Of a stretch of DNA of 64,000 nt, positions 47,463-56,269 are shown piece by piece. Numbering within the stretch: position 1 is the first letter of the stretch; the number at the start of each line of letters is the position of its first letter. The translations under genes and the position numbers were made by a program. This stretch comes from Gp1-AA145 sp963757135. Its GTDB lineage: Bacteria; Acidobacteriota; Terriglobia; Terriglobales; Acidobacteriaceae. The notes beneath the pieces are model-generated. The model was not told the origin of the DNA. It saw nothing but the letters and a program-made list of their open reading frames with translations, and made no database searches. The stretch covers positions 124,001 through 188,000 of the forward strand of contig CAVWQE010000005.1 in assembly GCA_963757135.1 (NCBI GenBank). The letters run 5' to 3'.

Positions 47463-48296
47463 TTACCCCCGGGTGGCAAGATACTCCGGCAAGGTCGCCT
47501 CCCAGTTCCGCATCTTAATTCCGTAGGCGTTCAGGCTGGCAGGAGAGAGCACCGAAAATTTGGGCCGTTCGGCAGGCCTGACAAATTCATCGCTGGTGGT
47601 CGGACGAACACGGGTGGTCTTTCCGGCTTGACGAAGAATTTCGGCGGCGAATTCGTACCAGGTGCAGTCTCCGCGATTGGTGCAATGCACGATTCCGCGG
47701 GCGTCGGAATGGCAGAGTTTGATGATGGCGTCGGCGAGGTCGCCGGTATAGGTCGGGCAGCCACGCTGGTCGTTCACAATCTTAATCTCGGGCCGGGTTT
47801 CTGCGAGCTTCAGAATAGTGTCTGGGAAACACTTGCCCCCGGGACCGAAAAGCCACGAGGTGCGGACAATGCAACATTCCGGCAAGACGTTCACGATCTT
47901 TTGTTCGGCTTCTGCTTTCGATCGTCCGTAAGCGTTTACGGGGTGGCGTGGGTCAGTAGTTTCGTAAGGCGACGTTTTCTGCCCGTCAAAGACGTAGTCG
48001 GTGCTGACGAAAAGAAGTTTCGCCCCGATACGGGCTGTAGCGTTCGCGACATTAACCGCACCTTGCGTGTTAATGGATGAGGCAAGAGTGGGATTGATCT
48101 CGCATCCATCGACGTCGGTGTAAGCGGCGGCGAGCACGACCCAATCTGGCTTTGCGGCTTCTACTGCTGCATCAATTTGATCGGGATCGCGCAGATCGGC
48201 ACGGGCGCTGCCAAGTCCGACGATGTCATCTTCGCGCCATTGATGAATCAGCGCTTTGCCAAGCATTCCGGTGGCGCCAAAGATCAAGACCCGCAT
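47463..48296 (-). CDS. rfbD: dTDP-4-dehydrorhamnose reductase
   Basis: 277 residues. The NAD(P)H-binding motif FGATGMLGKAL opens the protein; STDYVFDG and YGRSKAEAEQ (catalytic Tyr-x3-Lys) are conserved, with RTSWLFG and DQRGCPTYTGDLADAI later. It completes dTDP-L-rhamnose for cell surface sugars. No other rfb gene is adjacent. The start is 6 bp after the ahpC stop and both are on one strand, so cotranscription is likely. Confidence 0.94.
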   Translation of the reverse strand: MRVLIFGATGMLGKALIHQWREDDIVGLGSARADLRDPDQIDAAVEAAKPDWVVLAAAYTDVDGCEINPTLASSINTQGAVNVANATARIGAKLLFVSTDYVFDGQKTSPYETTDPRHPVNAYGRSKAEAEQKIVNVLPECCIVRTSWLFGPGGKCFPDTILKLAETRPEIKIVNDQRGCPTYTGDLADAIIKLCHSDARGIVHCTNRGDCTWYEFAAEILRQAGKTTRVRPTTSDEFVRPAERPKFSVLSPASLNAYGIKMRNWEATLPEYLATRG

Positions 48297-48302
48297 CTCG
48301 TC

Positions 48303-48848
48303 CTACGCTACCTTCAGCGTCGGTTCGCCTTTGCGCCAGTTCGACGGGCACAGTTCATTCGATTGCAGCGCATCCAGCACCCTTAACACTTCGTCGGGAT
48401 TGCGTCCGACTGAGGCAGTAGTTACATACACGAATTCGATCAAGCCTTCGGGATTAACGATAAAAGTGGCGCGCTGGGGAACACCACTAACCGGATCAAG
48501 AATTCCCAACTGCCCGCACAACTCCCGCTTGATGTCGGACAACAACGGAAAAGGCAGCTCTTTCAAGTCCGGATTCTGATTGCGCCAGGCATGGTGCGCC
48601 CATTCGGAGTCAATGCTACCACCGATGATCTGGGCCTCCCGCTCTTGGAACTGTTTATCTAGTTTCGCGAAGTCGCGGATTTCCGTGGGGCAGACAAACA
48701 TGAAATCCTTAGGCCAGAAAAAATAGATTTTCCATTTTCCTGAATAGTCGAGGTCCGTAACCGTTCGAAACGCCGCCTTTGGATCAGCTTCCGCCTCGAC
48801 CAACGCCGTCAACGAATATGAAGGAAATTTTTCTCCAACACCCAGCAT
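48303..48848 (-). CDS. ahpC: Alkyl hydroperoxide reductase, AhpC peroxiredoxin
   Basis: 181 residues. The peroxidatic Cys is at 53 in FVCPTEI and the resolving Cys at 167 in ELCPSNW. This is the shorter 2-Cys type related to mycobacterial AhpC. It reduces peroxides in the cytoplasm. An AhpD or AhpF partner is not in the window. A possible promoter lies at 48911-48939. Confidence 0.95.
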   Translation of the reverse strand: MLGVGEKFPSYSLTALVEAEADPKAAFRTVTDLDYSGKWKIYFFWPKDFMFVCPTEIRDFAKLDKQFQEREAQIIGGSIDSEWAHHAWRNQNPDLKELPFPLLSDIKRELCGQLGILDPVSGVPQRATFIVNPEGLIEFVYVTTASVGRNPDEVLRVLDALQSNELCPSNWRKGEPTLKVA

Positions 48849-48910
48849 GAGTTTTCTCCTGCTTTCTTGTGACCCTGCTTTGAGGACGGCTTGAAGCTGC
48901 AGGCTGTACC

Positions 48911-48939
48911 ATTATCACAAATTACCCTGGCCCTGTCCG
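48911..48939 (-). promoter_or_regulatory. Possible promoter of ahpC-rfbD
   Basis: On the minus strand CGGACA (48939-48934), a 17-bp spacer and GATAAT (48916-48911). The -35 box is a weak match. Confidence 0.35.
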
Positions 48940-49046
48940 ATGGCTGAGGACTGAAGTCTTTCCCATCGGGACGCACCTGACAGCCACTTACCGCTTTCAC
49001 GGTATAGAATTAAGGGTACCCACCGAGATCATTTCTGAGGTTAATC

Positions 49047-50639
49047 ATGGCAACTATTGAAACCGTTCGCCCGCATACGCACGCTCGTACCACCCCGTTT
49101 CGCAATGAGCCCGCGACCGATTTCTCCCGAGGTGACGTCGCCCGCGAGATGCGGGAGGCTCTGCGCCAGGTAGAAGGACAGTTGGGCCGAGAGTACGATC
49201 TGGTGATCGGGGGCCGGCGTGTCCGCACATCAGACAAGATTCAGTCGGTGAATCCGGCACGGCCGTCGCAGATTGTGGGCATCCACCAGAAAGCTGGCAA
49301 GGAGCATGTGGAACCCGCGATGGAAGCTGCGCTGCGAGCTTTCGAAAGCTGGAGCCGGACTTCGTGGGACGAACGCATTTCCCTTCTATTTCGGGTCGGC
49401 GAGATTCTTCGCGAGCGCAAATTCGAATTGATGGCATGGCTGGTGTTCGAGGTCAGCAAGAACTGGGCTGAGGCGGACGCCGACATCGCCGAGACTATTG
49501 ACTTTTGCGAGTTCTACGCCCGTGAGGCGCAGAAACTCTCGCACGCCAAGGCTCCCGTGCAGTTGGCCGGAGAGCACGATCAGTTCTTCTACATTCCGCT
49601 GGGGGTGGGCGCGGTGATTCCGCCATGGAACTTCCCCTGCGCGATCATGGCCGGGATGACACTGGCATCGATCGTCTGCGGCAATACAGTTATTTTGAAA
49701 CCATCGAGCGATTCGCCGACGATTGCGGCGAAGTTTTTCGAAATTCTTGAAGCAGCCGGCGTGCCGGAGGGCGTGGTGAACTTCTGCCCCGGCGCGGGTG
49801 GCAGCTTTGGAGATTCAGTGGTTGCACATCCCAAGACGCGTTACATCGCGTTCACCGGCTCGCGCGAAGTGGGCCTGCGTATTAACAAGGTTGCCGCCGA
49901 CCGCGCTCCCGGACAAGTCTGGATCAAGCGCACGATTCTGGAGATGGGCGGCAAAGATGCGACCATTGTTGATGCCGATGTCGATCTCGACTCTGCGGTT
50001 GAGGGCGTCGCGACGGCGGCTTTTGGATTTCAAGGGCAGAAATGTTCTGCCTGCTCACGGGCAATTATCGACGAGCGTATCTACGACAAGTTCCTGGAGC
50101 GTCTGAAAGCTCGGGTCGAGCGTATGCAGTTGGGTGACCCGGTTTCAAATGCATATATGGGAGCGGTAATCAACGAAGGCTCGATGAAGTCGATTCTCGG
50201 CTATATCGAGGCCGGAAAGCGCGATGGGCGAGTGATTACCGGCGGGGAGCGCGCTACGGAGGTCGGCGAGGGCTATTACATTAAGCCGACGGTTATCGCC
50301 GACATCCAGCCGGGATCAAAACTGGAACAGGAAGAAATTTTCGGCCCGGTTCTGGTGGTGATCAAGTCAAAGAACTTTGAGCACGCGCTGCAAATCGCCA
50401 ACGACACTGAATTCGGCCTGACTGGCGCGGTCTATACCGGCTCGCAGGACAAGATTGATCTGGCGAAGCGCGAATTTCACGTTGGAAATCTCTACATCAA
50501 TCGCAAGTGCACGGGCGCAATTGTGGGCGCCCATCCGTTCGGTGGGTTCAATATGTCGGGTACGGACTCCAAGGCCGGCGGCCCGGATTATCTGCTGCTG
50601 TTTACGCAGGGGAAGTCGGTGGGGGAGAAGATCAGTTAG
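49047..50639 (+). CDS. rocA: L-glutamate gamma-semialdehyde (P5C) dehydrogenase
   Basis: 530 residues from ATG with GAGG upstream. The catalytic Cys is at 333 in GQKCSACS and the base Glu at 299 in LEMGGKDAT. The ending VGAHPFGGFNMSGTDSKAGGPDYLLLFTQ is typical of P5C dehydrogenases (RocA/PruA). It oxidises glutamate semialdehyde to glutamate at the end of proline and arginine breakdown. The proline dehydrogenase partner is not fused and not seen in the window. Confidence 0.93.
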   Translation: MATIETVRPHTHARTTPFRNEPATDFSRGDVAREMREALRQVEGQLGREYDLVIGGRRVRTSDKIQSVNPARPSQIVGIHQKAGKEHVEPAMEAALRAFESWSRTSWDERISLLFRVGEILRERKFELMAWLVFEVSKNWAEADADIAETIDFCEFYAREAQKLSHAKAPVQLAGEHDQFFYIPLGVGAVIPPWNFPCAIMAGMTLASIVCGNTVILKPSSDSPTIAAKFFEILEAAGVPEGVVNFCPGAGGSFGDSVVAHPKTRYIAFTGSREVGLRINKVAADRAPGQVWIKRTILEMGGKDATIVDADVDLDSAVEGVATAAFGFQGQKCSACSRAIIDERIYDKFLERLKARVERMQLGDPVSNAYMGAVINEGSMKSILGYIEAGKRDGRVITGGERATEVGEGYYIKPTVIADIQPGSKLEQEEIFGPVLVVIKSKNFEHALQIANDTEFGLTGAVYTGSQDKIDLAKREFHVGNLYINRKCTGAIVGAHPFGGFNMSGTDSKAGGPDYLLLFTQGKSVGEKIS

Positions 50640-50648
50640 CACTGGCGG

Positions 50649-50730
50649 TGTGGGGTCGGACATTCTTGTCCGACTTTCCATTCCGGAATTGTCGTAACTT
50701 GAAACGCGGACAGGAGTGTCCGCGCCACAC
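50649..50730. repeat. Inverted pair of hairpins between rocA and the acyl-CoA dehydrogenase gene
   Basis: The left arm GTGTGGGGTCGGAC...GTCCGAC (50649-50673) and the right arm GCGGACAGGAGTGTCCGC with CACAC (50705-50730) are inverted and each folds on itself. The gap between convergent genes holds no gene. It may also end transcription from both sides. Confidence 0.7.
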
Positions 50731-50732
50731 GG

Positions 50733-51905
50733 TCACTTCCCCATCACCAGCTTCGCAATCGTCGCCAATTGCATGTTCGATGTGCCTTCGTAAATCTTGC
50801 CGATCTTTGAATCACGCCAGTACTTCTCGACGGGAAAATCTTTGGTGAAACCGGCGCCGCCATAAATTTCAATGGCCAGTGACGTCACTCGCTCCGCCAC
50901 CTGCGACGCGAACAGCTTGGCCATGGCAGCCTGCTTGACGAAAGGCATTCCCGCGTCTTTCATGCGCGCCGCGTTATAGACCATCAGCCGCGCGGCTTCG
51001 ATTTCGGTCGCCATCTGCGCAATCTGGAACTGAATGCCCTGATATTCAGCGATGGCTTTCCCGAACTGCTTTCGCTCCTGCGCGTACTTGGCCGCGTATT
51101 CCCATGCGCCCTGCGCCACGCCGACCATTTGCGCGCCGATGCCGATACGGCCTTCGTTCAGCGTTTCGATTGCGATCTTATATCCTTTGCCGACTTCGCC
51201 GAGAACGTTCTCTTTCGGTACGTGGCAATCATCGAGAATTAGTTCGCAGGTTGAGGACGCACGGATGCCCAGCTTGTCCTCTTTTTTGCCGACGGTGAAC
51301 GCAGGTGTGTTCTTCTCGACAATAAATGCCGTGATGCCCTTATATCCCGCTGAAGGGTTCACAGTCGCGAACAGGACGAAGATGCCCGCTTCTTTGGCGT
51401 TTGTGATCCAGAGCTTGCGGCCGTTGAGAAAGTAATCGCTACCGTGCAGATCGGCACGCGTCTGCAGTGCGAAAGCGTCTGATCCTGAACCGGCTTCGCT
51501 CAATGCGTACGAACCGACAGTTTCGGCCGCCATCCGCGGCAGATAACGCTTCTTCTGCTCCGCGGTGCCCCAACGCAGCAGCGCATTGTTGACCAGCGTG
51601 TTCTGCACGTCCACCACCACACCCGCGGATGCGTCGGCGCGCGACAGTTCTTCGACGGCCAGAATCGCCTCAAAGAATTTGCCGCCGGCTCCGCCGAACT
51701 GCTCAGGAATCTCGATTCCCATAAGCCCGAGTTGGAAGAACTGGTCGATCAGGGATTTATCGAACACACCTTTTTCGTCCATTTCGCGGGCTAAAGGGCG
51801 GACCTTTTCGTCGGCGAATTGGCGCACGTTGTCGCGGAAAAGCTGTTCGTCGTCAGAAAGAACCGTAAGAGGGGCGGAAGGAGGGTGGATGGCAGTTTCG
51901 GGCAT
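50733..51905 (-). CDS. Acyl-CoA dehydrogenase (short/branched-chain type)
   Basis: 390 residues. The three ACAD domains are present, with YALSEAGSGSD (FAD and substrate binding), RKQFGKAIAEYQGIQF and, near the C-terminus, the catalytic Glu at about 373 in IYEGTSNMQL. It removes two hydrogens from an acyl-CoA in fatty or branched-chain acid breakdown. Convergent with rocA. The chain specificity is inferred from motif likeness to the short/branched-chain group and is not certain. Confidence 0.92.
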   Translation of the reverse strand: MPETAIHPPSAPLTVLSDDEQLFRDNVRQFADEKVRPLAREMDEKGVFDKSLIDQFFQLGLMGIEIPEQFGGAGGKFFEAILAVEELSRADASAGVVVDVQNTLVNNALLRWGTAEQKKRYLPRMAAETVGSYALSEAGSGSDAFALQTRADLHGSDYFLNGRKLWITNAKEAGIFVLFATVNPSAGYKGITAFIVEKNTPAFTVGKKEDKLGIRASSTCELILDDCHVPKENVLGEVGKGYKIAIETLNEGRIGIGAQMVGVAQGAWEYAAKYAQERKQFGKAIAEYQGIQFQIAQMATEIEAARLMVYNAARMKDAGMPFVKQAAMAKLFASQVAERVTSLAIEIYGGAGFTKDFPVEKYWRDSKIGKIYEGTSNMQLATIAKLVMGK

Positions 51906-51974
51906 GGAGGACTCCGGAGAAACAGAAAATTCTAGCAGGTTATGGCGAGGGCGATTGATTTGCGATTGGTAAGT

Positions 51975-52895
51975 TCAGCTCTGGTTCTGCGCAGTCCCGC
52001 CATGTACCAGTTTCAGCGAATCTGTGCGGAGGATGCGCTTGATCTGTGTGCGAGCATGTGAAGACCATGGCCCGGTGGAATCGAGCCTCACGTACGCCTG
52101 CCAGTGCTTGAGGGCCTTGCGCGGCTCTTTAATCTTCTCGTAGGCAAGGGCGAGATTGTAGTGGGCGTCGGCATAAGTCGGCGCAAGTTGCAGCGCGGTT
52201 AGATAGGTTTGTATCGCTTCGGGCACACGGCCGGTTTCGTCGAGAACGTTTCCCAAGTCAAAGTGCGCCAGCGCATAACGGGAATCGATTGCCAATGCCT
52301 GCCGGTAGTGATCTTCGGCGGCGCTGTAGTCCTGGCGGTTGTAATACAACGTGCCCAGGTTGATGTGCGCCGCCGCATGCTGGGGATCGAGTTCCAGCAC
52401 ACGTTCGTAGGTTGCAATCGCCTGCAACTGATTCCGCGGATCCTCTTCAAGCGTCACCCCACGCGAAAACAGCTCCGCGACGTCTGCCGCTCCCGGCTCC
52501 GTCGGGGCAGGCGCCGCCAGATGTCTGGTTACGGGAACGCTGGCAACGACTTTCTCATCCGGCGAAAAGTCGAACATGAACTGCCCGGCGATCGGCTCCA
52601 GCAACCTGCCGGCATGGCGAAACGCCACACGATGACGGCCGCTGATATCGGCGCTGGCCTCGAGCAGCGGATTTTCCATACCATTCACCTGTTTTTGCAT
52701 GGCCGCTATGGACTCGCGAATCTCAGCGGGACGCACCCTTCGGGCGCACAAATCGCGAACTTTTTTCACCTGTAGGAGGTCAAAAAAAGTGTAGCTCTCA
52801 GCGGCCGTGACTAGGCCGGTCTTCTCCCACGCCACCAGTTGATGGGCACTGATGTGAAGAATGCGGATCAGGTCTTGACGAGTGTATCTGTACAC
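51975..52895 (-). CDS. MerR-type HTH and TPR fusion protein
   Basis: 306 residues. An N-terminal MerR-like winged helix (1-70: YTRQDLIRILHISAHQLVAWEKTGLV, then FFDLLQVKKVRDL) is joined to at least three TPRs (about 150-275: AHINLGTLYYNRQDYSAAEDHYRQAL and similar). MerR proteins normally carry a coiled coil and effector domain; here TPRs take that place. The protein may sense or hold a partner while binding DNA. Single gene. Confidence 0.85.
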   Translation of the reverse strand: MYRYTRQDLIRILHISAHQLVAWEKTGLVTAAESYTFFDLLQVKKVRDLCARRVRPAEIRESIAAMQKQVNGMENPLLEASADISGRHRVAFRHAGRLLEPIAGQFMFDFSPDEKVVASVPVTRHLAAPAPTEPGAADVAELFSRGVTLEEDPRNQLQAIATYERVLELDPQHAAAHINLGTLYYNRQDYSAAEDHYRQALAIDSRYALAHFDLGNVLDETGRVPEAIQTYLTALQLAPTYADAHYNLALAYEKIKEPRKALKHWQAYVRLDSTGPWSSHARTQIKRILRTDSLKLVHGGTAQNQS

Positions 52896-53035
52896 GTTTT
52901 CTGAGATGCTCTGCGCACATTATCGAGAGCGCGTGAACTGACCGCAAGTAGAAACTAGGGGATTCAGGTACCTTTTCAATCAATGTTTGCAACGGAATTG
53001 GTGCACTTTTTGTTAATGGCTGTGGAAGAAACGGG

Positions 53036-53935
53036 CTATTTGAAAAATACTCCCATATCGGGCGCAACCGACGCCGCTCCCGGGAAGGAATTGATGCCTA
53101 GGGTCGAAAGCGTCAGCCTGAGGGTGCTCTGGTGCTGGAAGACGGTCGAGTTCTTGAAGCCATTCTTCACCTGAGGCCCCACCACAACCATGGCCACGTG
53201 TCCGCCACCATGAGCGATGTCTGTAAGGACGCTTTCATCGAACACGATCAGCAGCAATCCAGTCTTTTGGAAGGCGGGGCTTTTGATTAAGGGACCAATG
53301 TTAGTTTTGAGCCACTGATCGGCTGCCGCTAGAGTTCCATCGTGAGCATCGTGAAGCGCGTTGGGAACGATGAAAGAATAATCCGGCAGGTTCCCCGATC
53401 CCAGGTCGGCAGCAAATTGCGAAAACGGAACGAGATTGTTGGCCTGGCTGGTGCCATTCACGTCGGAAAAATAGCTGAACGGGTCGTGGTGCCGGAAGTA
53501 GGGGTAGACATCGCCACCCGTGTATCCGATGCTGGGCAAGCTCTCTGCGTAGCTGCGCCAGCTTTTGCCGCCCTTTACCAATTCGCGGACCACATTGTCA
53601 TCTGTGATAGTCCCGTTGAATGAGTCATCGACCGTCTCAATCTGTCCGGTAGTCAGCATCAGGTAATTGCCGATTGAGGGATGAGCATCGGCGTAGTATT
53701 GCGTCGCCAATCCGTATTGGTTCGCCAACTGGTTGAGGTAAGGCATGCTGGGGCTGCCAATCACCTCGGAGTAACTATGGTTCTCTTCGACGACAAGGAA
53801 AACATGGCTCGATGCAGGTGGCGGAATTGAGCCTCCGCTTGTCGAAGATCCACAACCAGCGCTGCTGACAATGATGGCGCAAATGGAAGCACAGGCTGCG
53901 ATCTTCACCAGCCGTACTAGTAGCGGATTGACCAC
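53036..53935 (-). CDS. Phosphoesterase-family lipoprotein (acid phosphatase-like)
   Basis: 299 residues from GTG at 53935. A lipoprotein signal ends in SSAGCGSS. The phosphoesterase (pfam04185-like) core follows: VFLVVEENHSYSEVIG, MPYLNQLANQYG, DAHPSIGNYLMLTTG, IVFDES and HGGGHVAMVVVGPQVK with metal-binding Asp/His residues. Related proteins are non-specific acid phosphatases or phospholipase C-like. Likely anchored on the periplasmic side and used for phosphate gain. Confidence 0.88.
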   Translation of the reverse strand: MVNPLLVRLVKIAACASICAIIVSSAGCGSSTSGGSIPPPASSHVFLVVEENHSYSEVIGSPSMPYLNQLANQYGLATQYYADAHPSIGNYLMLTTGQIETVDDSFNGTITDDNVVRELVKGGKSWRSYAESLPSIGYTGGDVYPYFRHHDPFSYFSDVNGTSQANNLVPFSQFAADLGSGNLPDYSFIVPNALHDAHDGTLAAADQWLKTNIGPLIKSPAFQKTGLLLIVFDESVLTDIAHGGGHVAMVVVGPQVKNGFKNSTVFQHQSTLRLTLSTLGINSFPGAASVAPDMGVFFK

Positions 53936-54038
53936 GCTTCTTCGATGCCGCGTAGCTGAACCGGGAGGCCTAAGGGAATGGTTCGCCGGCTGGCCCGGAG
54001 GTTGAAATCAGCGATGGGCAGATCTGGTTCTACCCAGA

Positions 54039-55508
54039 CTACGCCCGCATGAAATCAATATATCCGCGCTGAACATCGGTCCGGACCAGCTTTACTCGCA
54101 ACCTGTCGCCTACATCAATGCCTTGTGCCTGTTCCAGCAAACCCTCGACCCGGGGATTCAGTACGCGAACAAAGGTTCCGTGTTCGGTCACGCCGGTGAC
54201 AATTCCATCGAAGATCTGGCCGATTCGACTGCTCATCGCGATAGCAGCTATACGCTTTGCCATATCCCGTTCAACTTTATTGGCGGCGTCTTCTTTCAGG
54301 GTGCAGTTGCTGGCAATGGCCTGCAGTTCGCTATCTGAATAGGGGGCAGGTCGCCCAGCGGCTGCGGCCTTCAGCAATCGTTGAGTGACTACATCCGGGA
54401 AGCGGCGGTTGGGGGCAGTTGAATGCGTGTAATCCTGCACCGCGAGACCGAAGTGCCCCATTTCGGGGTCGCCGGCCCGTTCAAGAACGTATTCGCCTTT
54501 ACCGATCAACTTGATTACGGCGAGAGATAGATCGGCAAAGTGGTCGGGATCAGCCGCTTTCTGTTTCAACAGGAAACCATTCAGCGCTTTGGAGTCCGGA
54601 TCGGCCGGCAACTTGAAGTTCTTCGCCGCTGCGAGTTGCACAATCCGGTCCCAGTTCTTCGGGGTTCGCACGATGCGGCGAATTGAAGAAACGTTTAGCA
54701 GCAGGCGTGCCACGACTCCGTTGGCGGCGATCATGAAATCTTCGATCAGGTCGGTGGCGAAATTACGTTCCATGTTCTTTACGTCCACCACCTGCTGATC
54801 CACAAACACCGGCTGCACTTCGTTGCTGTCCAGGTTAAGCGCGCCGTGCTCGACGCGTTGCTTCCTGAGCGCCTGCGCGGCTTCACTTTGTAATCGCAGC
54901 TGTTGCTGCAACTCTGAAGAAGCGGCCACCTTGGGTGGAGCGGGCGACTTGCCCTCCAGCCATGCGCCAACCGCGTTGTATGTAAGCTGCGCCTTGTTGC
55001 GGACCATCGCTGGATAAACTGTGCCGCCGCTTATCGTACCGTCCCCTCCGGCCACAAACTCAGTCACCATGGCGAGGCGGTCACCGGTTTCGAGCAAGGA
55101 TGAGGCTCCCGTCGAAAGTTCCTCCGGCAGCATGGGGAAGATTCGAACTCCCGTATAAATGCTGGTAGTTTGTTTCGCCGCGTGTACGTCGATCGCAGTG
55201 CCTTTGGGAACGAAGGCGTCCACGTCGGCGATGCCCACCAAGACCTTCACACTAGCGTCCGCCTGGCGTTCCGCCACCTCGATCTGATCGAGATCACGAG
55301 AGGTATCGTTGTCGATCGAAGACCAGAGCAGGCTGCGCAGATCGCGCACCGTCTTCGAACTGGAAACTTGCGAAAACGGATTCCGTGAACGAATCTGGTT
55401 CAGTTGTTGCTGTACGGCTGGTGGAAAGTCCGGCTCAAAACCATGCTCGAGCATGATCTGCCGGGCCATGGCTTGCAGGTCAACGTTCCGAGACTGAGAA
55501 TTGCTCAT
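54039..55508 (-). CDS. RNB-domain exoribonuclease
   Basis: 489 residues. The RNB motif WSSIDNDTSRDLDQIEVAE at 62-80 has Asp66, Asp72 and Asp74, but the fourth metal-ligand position of RNase II (Asp) is Gln75. The rest of the RNB fold and a C-terminal S1-like domain are present; the N-terminal cold-shock domains of RNase II/R are missing. It should degrade single-stranded RNA 3' to 5', if active. Its start codon overlaps that of the divergent methyltransferase gene. Confidence 0.88.
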   Translation of the reverse strand: MSNSQSRNVDLQAMARQIMLEHGFEPDFPPAVQQQLNQIRSRNPFSQVSSSKTVRDLRSLLWSSIDNDTSRDLDQIEVAERQADASVKVLVGIADVDAFVPKGTAIDVHAAKQTTSIYTGVRIFPMLPEELSTGASSLLETGDRLAMVTEFVAGGDGTISGGTVYPAMVRNKAQLTYNAVGAWLEGKSPAPPKVAASSELQQQLRLQSEAAQALRKQRVEHGALNLDSNEVQPVFVDQQVVDVKNMERNFATDLIEDFMIAANGVVARLLLNVSSIRRIVRTPKNWDRIVQLAAAKNFKLPADPDSKALNGFLLKQKAADPDHFADLSLAVIKLIGKGEYVLERAGDPEMGHFGLAVQDYTHSTAPNRRFPDVVTQRLLKAAAAGRPAPYSDSELQAIASNCTLKEDAANKVERDMAKRIAAIAMSSRIGQIFDGIVTGVTEHGTFVRVLNPRVEGLLEQAQGIDVGDRLRVKLVRTDVQRGYIDFMRA

Positions 55509-56241
55509 GGGAAGAACTCAAAGCTTAACATCTTCGAATCGATTGGCAGTTGTTCTGGTGGCGCCGCGCAATCCGTTGAATATCGGCGCAGCGGCGCGGG
55601 CGATGACGAATTTCGGATTCGCAGATTTGCGCTTAGTAAATCCTTATGGAGTGGCATTCCGTGAAGCGAGATCCGCTGTCGGCGCGGCGTCATTGCTGGC
55701 CGAAGCGCGGGAGTACCCAAGCGTTGCTGACGCTGCGGCAGATTGTTCTCTCGTCGTTGCAACTACGGCCGGGCGTAACCGCCAGATCGATCACGAAATG
55801 CACTCACTGCCTGATGCTTCACCGGCAATTCACAAAGCCCTTCGTTCGGGCAACGTGGCTCTTCTGTTTGGATCAGAGAAGCGTGGCCTTTCAAATCACG
55901 ATCTCAGCTACTGTCATTGGCTGATTAGGATTCCCACCGTCGCCAGCAATCCTTCAATGAACCTTGGGCAGGCGGTTTCGTTGTGCCTCTATGAATTGGC
56001 GAAGGGCGCCTCGGCTAAAACGATCAAAACTGGAGCAAGCGTCAAAAGTGCTGACCTGGATCGCGTGCTAGAGACCCTCCTTAAAGCCGTGGAAGTCAGC
56101 GGTTACTCGAAAACAGCGAACACGGAATTCCAACAAAAGGCCAGACGGATGATTCGAAGGTTTAAGTTTTCGGCGGAAGACGCCGAAACGCTGATGGGCA
56201 TGCTTCGCCAGATGTTGTGGAAGATGAATGCGGGAAAGTAA
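55507..56241 (+). CDS. TrmJ-type SpoU tRNA 2'-O-methyltransferase
   Basis: 244 residues from ATG at 55507; a TTG at 55501 is possible and the ribosome-binding site is weak. SPOUT motifs are complete: VLVAPRNPLNIGAAARAMTNFGF, ALLFGSEKRGLSN and IPTVASNPSMNLGQAVSLCLYEL. The C-terminal extension fits TrmJ, which methylates position 32 of several tRNAs. It is divergent from the RNB gene and the start codons share bases. Confidence 0.9.
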   Translation: MGRTQSLTSSNRLAVVLVAPRNPLNIGAAARAMTNFGFADLRLVNPYGVAFREARSAVGAASLLAEAREYPSVADAAADCSLVVATTAGRNRQIDHEMHSLPDASPAIHKALRSGNVALLFGSEKRGLSNHDLSYCHWLIRIPTVASNPSMNLGQAVSLCLYELAKGASAKTIKTGASVKSADLDRVLETLLKAVEVSGYSKTANTEFQQKARRMIRRFKFSAEDAETLMGMLRQMLWKMNAGK

Positions 56242-56269
56242 CCCTCAACAAACATCGAGAGACGCGCGG

